This document shows positions 56,803 to 64,000 of a DNA stretch of 64,000 bases, piece by piece; within the stretch, counting starts at the first letter, position 1, and the number at the start of each line of letters is the position of its first letter. The position numbers were made by a program, and so were the translations under genes. Source of the DNA: Galerina marginata (Eukaryota > Basidiomycota > Agaricomycetes > Agaricales > Galerinaceae); contig JAECYW010000016.1 of assembly GCA_023014335.1 (NCBI GenBank), forward strand, positions 1,757,689 to 1,821,688, in the 5' to 3' direction. The notes beneath the pieces were generated by a model that was not told the origin of the DNA, made no database searches, and worked only from the letters and a program-made list of their open reading frames with translations.

Positions 56803-59015
56803 TGATTTTTGGAAAGTCTCGCGCCAGGCTAAGCGTGGGGGTATCAGAAAGGCTACCCAGCGGGGAAGAATCCACGTAAGTTTTTTCTGCAGTGGATTCA
56901 GATGATGTAGCTTACATCCGCCTAGAGCAATTCGTCCACTGTTAGGACCCATCGGGGATCCGAAGTGAGTACAGATATTTGATCATCGCATCTTGTGTTC
57001 TGGAAGCTAACGGTGAGATATCGTATTTAGGAAATACATACCCCAACCACCACTCCCGATCCCTGCACCTGGTCTCGAGATAGTTATGGAAGGCGCACCA
57101 AGTGCCAAAAATCCTGCGTAAGGTTTTTCCAATTTTTATCTTTATTTACAATTTAAGAAGGGCAGCAGAATAATGGCCCATGTCATCTTCCTGTTTCCGC
57201 ACCAAGTCTCCAGCTGGTGGACCTGCAAGGCATTCTGAAGGTGAGCTTGATCAGTCATTTTACTTGCTATTTCATTAGTTTTTATGCATAGGATCCTTTC
57301 CAGCGCTCAGAAACATTGGCAGTTGCAAAAATACGTCATAATCCCCACTGTACACCATTTGTAAAGTGACTTGACTATTTTATCCGGTTGTTGGCCTGAG
57401 TTGCTATCATTAGGTTCCTTATAACGATGATAAATCAGAGAGCACAACAAAGCAGTTGAGGGCCCCCTCTGAAAGCTGGAAGCCCGTGCAGTTGACCTCA
57501 CTGCCATTCGATATTATACTCGCGCTGCTAGACTGTGTTGCCACTCAGGGTGGAGCCAGGAGCTCCTTAATTTCCCTTTCCCAGACCTGCCAGACCTTAC
57601 GTCCTTGGTGCTGCCATCTCTACCTCTCCAAGGAGGGAGTGGCCATCCCTGGATCCGACTCGACAACTTTAAAACTGTTGGATGACATCCCATACATTGC
57701 AGTCGCAATTCTCCTGGGTCTTTCAACACTCCAAGACGGCAGAAATATTTGCCTGGAGCTGGATCCCTTCCATTTGGTTGAATTCAATCACCAGATATGC
57801 TCGTTCATTTCAAAATGCTCCATATCTTCATTCTTCCTGCAGTTCGGCGTTGCAGATCAGTACTTACTGGGAGATAGTCGCGTATCTTCCGCCCTTGTTT
57901 CTGTTATAGGGTCGTTGGGTTCTCATTGCGTTTCTATCACTTTCCAAAAAACCATTGGTTATGTTGACCATGCGCGCACACCTCTTTGCCTTCCCCAAAC
58001 GGGCATTTCCAACCATGGAGATCCCCAGGCAATTATTTTGCTACTCATGAATAATGTCTTGGTTTGCAAACTCGATACCGGTTTCTTCTGCACTCCGTCA
58101 CTCCGACTCATCTTCCCCCTTTTCTTACAAGGAGGATCGGTCTTTGATCTTTTCATCAGCTGTCCCTCCACAAGCATGTATGATGATACCGTCAGCCTGA
58201 TCCGGTTTCCTATGCTGGAAACATTCAGCGCTATTGTGTACGACCTTTTACCGACCATTCTGCCGGACTCCTTCAGCCTTTGCCATAGGTTTCTAGAAAA
58301 CCTCACGCTCATCAATTCTGTTGGTCAAAAGTGCAGCTTGTGGAGCAATGCAAATGCCGGCTGTGTTCTCCGTCTACCACGCCTGAAGACCGCTAAAATC
58401 TCAGCAAATTATAGCAAATGCACCATACCAGATACTTCTGTTCTCACTTGTCTGCACATACAGCCGGTTACATATACCGCTCATCCAAACAGCGCGGCGT
58501 TTTGTGGAGCCGTCAGATCCCTAAGCATGATGTTGAGTTCCATTGGCATTTTGCGGTTCTCCGACGACTTTAAACTTATCATTGATTTTCCGGTCCGCCT
58601 AACACGCCACATCTGGTTCTCTGGCCATAATGGGACATTCAAATGCAGTTGTGTTCCTGCAGCTGGTGACATTGTCCCCAGGGCGATTCACAATGTGAAG
58701 ACATTAGAATTATCGATCGACCACTTCGACGATGCTTTTTATGTGAGCCAGACTGGCTTAACTATAATCTGACCTCTAAATGTTCTTTGTCAGGCGTATC
58801 TGCAAAGGTGGCTGACGACGTTTCCAGCTTTAAAGACTCTCATATTGGACTGTGAAAGTATCGCGTTCAATACAACATCCTTTCAGCTTGCTGCTATGGT
58901 TTCCAACTGCTGTCAATTCCTCCAGTGTTTTCGCTATATCCTTGGTGACGAAACAACGGTTTGGGAGCTCAAAGCGGGAAGCGGCAGCGTGGACGAGTGG
59001 CAGGAGTGTGTTTAG
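56803..59015 (+). CDS. F-box / leucine-rich protein
   Basis: The main exon (about 57420-58742) is open for over 430 codons, and a 51-bp intron (58743-58793) leads to a last exon ending at TAG 59013-59015. The F-box core is LTSLPFDIILALLDCVATQ at about 57490, followed by leucine-rich strands typical of agaric F-box proteins (FPMLETFSAIVYDLLPTILP, LPRLKTAKISANYS, ALKTLILDCESIAFN). Upstream, short exons 57240 and 57291-57360 join in phase (LVDLQGILK / DPFQRSETLAVAK / VPYNDDKSESTTKQ). A putative start exon MIFGKSRARLSVGVSERLPS lies at 56803, but one junction near 57160 does not keep phase, so the 5' end is uncertain. The expected role is a substrate adaptor of an SCF ubiquitin ligase. Confidence 0.7.
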
Positions 59016-59688
59016 CTGTTTCCACTCGTGAAATTACATCGTATATATTGAACCACCTCAAACTGGTCTTCTATCACAGATCCTTCCAATCCTCTTTACA
59101 TATCTTGTTACAATTGATGCACGTTTTACATGAATCCAAACACAACAGTAAAGGTTGGCTGTTGGGCTGATACCCGGAGGCCGCGTAGATTTCTACGTAC
59201 TGCCCGATGCACCTAGATAGACCTTTATTTCATTTGACCATTAGGTCGGTCATTTCCCCAGTAATATACCCTCTTAGTACCATGTCAAGTAACTTCAGAC
59301 GGACTCAGACGGGCGAGTACTTGAATCGATCCAAAAATATGGCGACAGTGCGACTGGCATTTACGGCGCCGGTGATATTTCCTTTCAAATCTGATGACAG
59401 CAATCTGTCGTGACTGGTAGATCTGTTCGAAAATCGGGATGGCCCACTTGACAAAACCTAACGCGGTGTAAACTGGAGCGCGGCTGCCACGGAATTTCAC
59501 AGATTACTTTGGTTAATGGCTGAACTTTGGCATGTCTGTGTGGACAAACGGGTATCATATTTCTCTCCCAAGCGCTCGCTTTTGCTGGGTTGTAAACATT
59601 GTGACTATGTGTGACAGTCTTTCCTCGATAATTATCTGTGAACCTTTCTAAGTTTCTTTGTCACCCTCCTACTTCAAGTCGCTAAACC
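59016..59688. other. Intergenic
   Basis: No gene seen. It contains the 3' region of the F-box gene and the promoter of the coiled-coil gene. Confidence 0.45.
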
Positions 59689-60457
59689 ATGTCAACGACT
59701 AAGGAAACAACTGCAGATAGCAAGCGCTGTCCTGTCCCTAAATCCTCCTCCGAGATTAAATCTACAGGTCTTTTTCGATTGGTCAAGGGAACGGTGAATA
59801 TTCATCCTTTTCCGCACGTTAAATGTCCTGAAATCTAGTTAGGCCAATGTCGACTATGAACTGTGCCATGAGTCTGCTCAATATAAGACTCACATCCGAC
59901 TATCATTGGCCCATTCCCAAAGCCTAACCTCTGTCGCTCATCAGTACCTCGCCATTCATACTGAAAAAGAAACCCAGCTGCTCTTGACCCTCAAAAAAAC
60001 AGGAGAACTGCAAAATTCCGTAGATATCAAAACAGCGGAGCTGCTTGCACGTACTGTGCGAAATACGTTACTTGCCGAAGAAAAACTTGAATTGACAAGG
60101 TTGAGAGAATCCCAACTGAGGACCCGCGCACTAGAAGACACAGTCGAAGAGATGCGTCTTCACCTTGAAGAGGCCGAAGAACAGCTGGGGATTATTCTCA
60201 ATCAAGCAGGCAGTCACGGCACTGGCTCCCCCAGTCCTTCCGAACCTGAACCCATTTACCATAACCCCTCATACGAACCCTTTGCATATTCGACGATATC
60301 CGCGTATCGCAGGCTTCTGGAAAGCCACCTCAGATCAGCTTGGCCATTCAGCCTAAACAGATTCAACAATGGTTCTGACCTGTCAGACAGTTTGTCCACT
60401 TTTTCAGGGGAGGCAGGGTCAGTGCTAGCTTCTGACAATGACGAGGAAACCCTGTAG
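59689..60457 (+). CDS. Coiled-coil protein, 239 aa, 2 exons
   Basis: Exons 59689-59793 and 59843-60457 with a 49-bp intron keep phase. The first 35 residues are polar (MSTTKETTADSKRCPVPKSS). Residues about 60-160 form a long coiled coil with continuous Leu/Glu/Arg heptads (LARTVRNTLLAEEKLELTRL and EDTVEEMRLHLEEAEEQLGI). The C-terminal 75 residues are Ser/Pro/Tyr-rich and disordered, with an acidic end (SDNDEETL). No family is recognised; a structural or scaffold role is the default guess. The gene appears intact. Confidence 0.7.
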
Positions 60458-60942
60458 CCGCCTGTCGGTATCGTGATCACAATAATCGTTTCTGGTCCCT
60501 TCTATTTTCAATATGTAGCCGACGTCTTGCTTATTCTTGCCTATAGTTCACTGCTCAGCCTGCCCTGTACTCCTGATGTACTCCCTTCTATATTGTTAAT
60601 GCCATTTGTATGAACACATTGTTGCTTTGATGCTGTTACCCGATGGAACCGACGGGTGAAAGTTCCGCCTTGTCCTTTAGACGCACAACAAACAGACATT
60701 CCATCCATTCTCTACATTCTGCCTCGAGCCGGGCTTACGTTTTATTACATAAATCTTGCTCCAGTAACTGCTTTAGGTCAACCGCCAAACTCTAAACTTC
60801 GCCAAATGTTGGCGAAAATTATGGCTCTTTGATCGAACTCGCCAAATGTTTACGGGTATCTGGCGCTCCTTGGCTTGTCTCGGCGCTTGCACGGTGTAAG
60901 TCATTTTCTTTATAACCCCAGCTGCTATTTACCAGAATCCTA
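60458..60942. other. Intergenic
   Basis: Spacer with the 3' region of the coiled-coil gene and the promoter of the tandem-exon gene. An imperfect direct repeat CTTCGCCAAATGTTGGCGAA / CTCGCCAAATGTTTACGGG lies at 60797-60857. Confidence 0.45.
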
Positions 60943-63224
60943 ATGGAAGGCCATGGCCCACCCCCGCAAGACGAAAATTTCTATACTCTGTGACTTTATA
61001 AAATTCTGGTCGTTGTGATTAAGCCATCTGACATTGTTGTTTCTCTCAGGAGCACCGACGCCAACTCTACGTATCTTGATAATGATTGGATGAGGTGGGT
61101 ATACTTCGTTGTTTGTCTGGCAATATATATTCATCCGTCTCAATTTTAGTGAGGACCAGGCTGATAGCCAACTTGGACCATCTTATACGTGTGTAACTTT
61201 CTTGATTTGGGCGTTCAGGTGTATTCAAGCGCCTGTTTTTTTTTATAGCTCAGCTCCAGCGGTCAGCGTTCAGGAGACGTACGCGTGTTTTCTTGTTTTA
61301 TATTTCCAAGCTCATTTCGGCGTGTTGTATTCCAGCCCAGCCGCTACCCCAGATGAACAATGGTCCAGTTTTACTGAACTCCAAAAAGCTGCAGCTATAA
61401 ATACGTACCTTCAATCTTTACAGAACCGCTTGGATAGGTCCGTGCATTCTCTCATTTCAGGTATTAACAGATTCAAGAACCTCCACTTCTAGTGACGTCC
61501 AACCTTCGCACCCCTTTCTCTCCCACCCAAACCTAGAGGTGGCCGTAGAGGAGTACGACCATGACAATTCCCTGCACGAGTATGCGCAATCTTTTATTTT
61601 ACCCATTCGAATTCACTCTAGCTGGTCTTTTATAGCACGACCGCAGTCCAGGGTGGCCAATCGCTTGATTCCTCTTATTCTTACGCCAATCAAGCCTTTT
61701 TTGCGCAGAGGCACTACCCCACAAACGAGTATTAACTATTTCTTGTCTCGCACATTCAAATAAATATTCAAGAACCACTGTAGTGCGACTTCAATCCAAC
61801 TTCCAAATCCCCCTTTATTCCCCTCGGATTTACAGGTAGCCGTGGAAGAGTACGACTATGACAGCTCCTTGCATGGGTATGCACAATTTTTATTTTGCCC
61901 GTTCGAATTCACTCTAGCTGGGCTTTTTATAGCACTACTGCAGTCGAGGGTGGCCAATCACTCGATTCCTCTTATTCTTATGCCAATCAAGCCATCTTGG
62001 CGCAGAGGCACTTTACCCCACGGCACTACCCCACAAACGAGTATGTACTATTTCTTGTCTCGCACATTCAAATGAATATTCAAGAACCTCTTTTAGTGCG
62101 ACTCCAATCCAACCTCCAAATCCCCCTTTATTCCCCTCGGATTTACAGGTAGCCGTGGAAGAGTACGACTATGACAGCTCCTTGCATGGGTATGCACAAT
62201 TTTTATTTTGCCCGTTCGAATTCACTCTAGCTGGGCTTTTTATAGCACTACTGCAGTTGAGGGTGGCCAATCACTCGATTCCTCTTATTCTTATGCCAAT
62301 CAAGCCATCTTGGCGCAGAGACACTTTACCCCACGGCACCACCCCACCCCACGGCACCACCCCACAAACGAGTATGTACTATTTCTTGTCTCGCACATTC
62401 AAATGAATATTAAAGAACGACTTTTAGTGTGACTCCAATCCCAGACGTTCAACCTTCAAATCCCCCTCTATTCCCCTCAGATTTACGGGTAGCTGTGGAA
62501 GAGTACGACCATGACAACTCATTGTATGGGTATGCGCAATTTTTATTCTGCCTGTTTGAACTCACTCTAACTGGTCTTTCTTTATATTTTTCACAGCACG
62601 ACTGCAGCCCAGGGTGGCCAATCATTTAATTCCTTGTATTCTTATGGCAATCAGACCGTTAATACGCAGGGGCACTTTGCCCCACAGCGCTACCCCACAT
62701 ACAAGTATGTACTATTTCTTGTCTCGCGTATTCAAATGAATATTCAAGAACCCCATCAGCACAGCTGCGGTCCCGGAAAGCCAGTCGAACCCCATGGGAA
62801 GGTATAACCTTCAAGGCGGCCACCTTAATTCCAAGTACGTACAAAATTTTGTTTGATTTTTTCAGGTATTCAATCATCTCATCTATTAGCGTGGCCTTTA
62901 TCCCAAGAAATTTGTGCTTGGGCTTATTTGAAGACGACAACCGTGCTGACAATGGTCCTGATCGTGTACCCGAGGACGATGCCGGCGAAGATTCTGACGA
63001 GTATGCCGAGGAGCTCGATGACCAGGAAAAAGACGACCAGAAGAAAGATGACCAGAAGAAAGAGGACGACGAGCTTCAATACTCCCTAGGGTTCGTATAT
63101 TTCCTTGTCCATTTGTTCATATTTATTCAAGCTTCTCATTCTTAGGCCAATGTCAGGCCAGCCTTTTTTCCTCCTTATTCCCAGTCATGCCCAATCCCAT
63201 CGCCAAGGACCCCAGTGCTATTAA
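60943..63224 (+). CDS. Tandem-exon repeat protein, 16 exons, about 483 aa
   Basis: All 16 exons join without a stop, and all 15 introns are phase 2: 60943-60989, 61050-61094, 61150-61188, 61249-61278, 61336-61437, 61493-61579, 61636-61728, 61784-61876, 61933-62040, 62097-62189, 62246-62371, 62428-62529, 62597-62704, 62760-62834, 62866-63090 and 63146-63224. Exons 6 to 13 are four copies of a two-exon unit. The first exon of a unit encodes PPLFPSDLQVAVEEYDYDSS and the second TTAVEGGQSLDSSYSYANQA followed by a His/Pro/Thr end (HYPTN). Exon 15 is strongly acidic (DDAGEDSDEYAEELDDQEKD, with DDQKK repeats). No domain or signal peptide is recognised; the protein looks largely disordered. The reading frame stays open again immediately after the final TAA, so that stop could be a late mutation. 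Confidence 0.75.
61493..62759 (+). repeat. Four tandem copies of an exon-intron-exon-intron unit
   Basis: Units start at the acceptor-adjacent bases 61493, 61784, 62097 and 62428, giving periods of 291, 313 and 331 bp. Units 2 and 3 are almost identical, including both introns (for example GTATGCACAATTTTTATTTT and GTATGTACTATTTCTTGTCT). Units 1 and 4 are more diverged. Unit 3 carries an extra 18 bp in its second exon (a doubled CGGCACCACCCCACCCCA-type stretch). Confidence 0.9.
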
Positions 63225-63227
63225 TGC

Positions 63228-64000
63228 TTGGTTGAGCTCGGCGCTGTCGACGAGGGCTTCCTCAATGGGCCCTCTTCTGGGAACTGTCGCCAATTGAGTT
63301 CAAGCCGTGACTCCGAAGGGAGTTACCGGTCAAGCAGGACACATGTTTCAGGTCGGAGTACTTCTTCCGAGTACGCGGGATCTCTGGATTTTCGGGCGCT
63401 GGTTCTCAAGACGCAGAAAGCGCAACGAGCAGCAAAAAGGCTGGTAATCTCAAAGCAAAGCAGGGACCCTGAAAAGAGGCTGCTGCACTTGAGAAAATGC
63501 AGCTCAGGCAGCTCAGGGAGCTCAAGACGGCGGCGTTGCACTTCTTCTCATGCTGGGCTCTTTGCTAGATCACGATTCTTCACTCCCGTCGGCAATGATA
63601 CAATCGAGGATTATTGGACCCTCATACTCGCACAAATTATCACAGCGATCAATGCTGCTATCCCTCTCGAGGATCCCAGGCCACGGCTGTCTTCTAATAT
63701 GCTATTTATCTTGCGTGATGTTCTGACTTTATTTTTCCTATTTGATCTATCCTGACGATTTTCTATGATGCTAGATGTTACACGAGGTTGATCACCTGCG
63801 TGATATGTATAGAGGACTTGCCCGAGCCTTGCTAGCTATAGACTATGGCATCCATAATGGCCATAAGTTACCCAAAACTGTTACGACCATGCCAATCATG
63901 GCACTGCGAACGAGGATGCTCCACTGTCATACCAACATAACCAATGACGAGGTAGGTTAATTGTAATTGTCAATAAGGTAGTCAACTTAACTAAGTTTCA
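63228..64000 (+). CDS. Open coding sequence running off the window end
   Basis: This frame is the same as exon 16 of the tandem-exon gene and stays open from just after its TAA (63222-63224) to about 63753. It is Ser/Arg-rich (SSRDSEGSYRSSRTHVSGRS), then ordered (DTIEDYWTLILAQIITAINA). A likely intron (about 63720-63774) leads to another open exon from 63775 (LHEVDHLRDMYRGLARALLA). A GT donor follows near 63951, so the gene continues beyond the window. It may be a separate gene, or the 3' half of the upstream one if the TAA lies in an intron or is a nonsense mutation. Family unknown. Confidence 0.45.

Noticed and set aside
59956..60141. Minus-strand Ser/Val-rich frame
   Set aside because: Antisense shadow of the coiled-coil exon at 59843-60457.
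61842..62406. Unspliced frames repeated at 61842 and 62155 as separate small genes
   Set aside because: They read through introns; the spliced model gives one continuous protein with consistent phase 2 junctions.
1..64000. tRNA or rRNA genes, CRISPR arrays, bacterial operons
   Set aside because: No tRNA T-loop/anticodon arrangement, rRNA core motif or regularly spaced repeat array was noticed by eye; gene structure is eukaryotic. A covariance-model scan would be needed to exclude tRNAs fully.

Overview
The window reads as a gene-poor, transposon-rich stretch of an Agaricomycete (mushroom-forming basidiomycete) nuclear genome. Reasons: coding segments join only through very short introns (about 41-66 bp, GT-AG with an occasional GC-AG); the transposase relics belong to a lineage familiar from agaric genomes (Plavaka/KDZ-like DDE transposases); and kinase-like, WD40, F-box and dynamin-like genes are mixed with uncharacterised multicopy families. 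No tRNA, rRNA, CRISPR or bacterial-type feature was seen. Family assignments come from remembered family patterns, not from a search. Exon models were built by hand from splice signals and reading phase, so the models whose phases close exactly are the reliable ones.

Layout. 0-8 kb: a small helical protein gene (447-1144), a small secreted cysteine-rich candidate (1847-2125), 3 kb of decayed sequence, and a four-exon pseudokinase gene on the minus strand (7553-6030). 8-9.6 kb: proline/serine-rich low-complexity DNA with a diverged 427-bp tandem duplication. 10-14 kb: an unknown 262-aa gene (minus), a SAP-like gene (minus) and a truncated dynamin-like GTPase gene (12570-13902, plus). 14-18 kb: a dispersed repeat, a transposase relic carrying a 70-bp frame-preserving micro-inversion, and a 221-aa unknown gene. 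19.8-23.3 kb: a transposase relic followed by a WD40 gene. 24.3-30.4 kb: two large decayed multicopy families placed tail to tail, one ending in a PHD-like finger. 31-42 kb: dispersed and tandem repeats, an F-box-like gene with a repeated promoter motif, and transposase fragments in both orientations. 41.7-49.2 kb: what looks like one transposase gene split by about 4.3 kb that holds two intact minus-strand genes. 51.9-52.9 kb: a VPS53 (GARP complex) pseudogene. 53.9-60.5 kb: a WD40 protein with a C-terminal membrane anchor, an F-box protein and a coiled-coil protein, all apparently intact. 60.9-63.2 kb: a 16-exon gene in which a two-exon, two-intron unit is repeated four times in tandem and every intron is phase 2.

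The genes do not form a pathway. The window looks like an accessory region shaped by repeated insertion and decay of DNA transposons, with a few live genes between. The most striking single items are the symmetric exon-intron tandem array at 61.5-62.7 kb, the 70-bp inversion at 15.2 kb that keeps the frame open, the split transposase, and the dynamin and kinase homologues that have lost key catalytic motifs.
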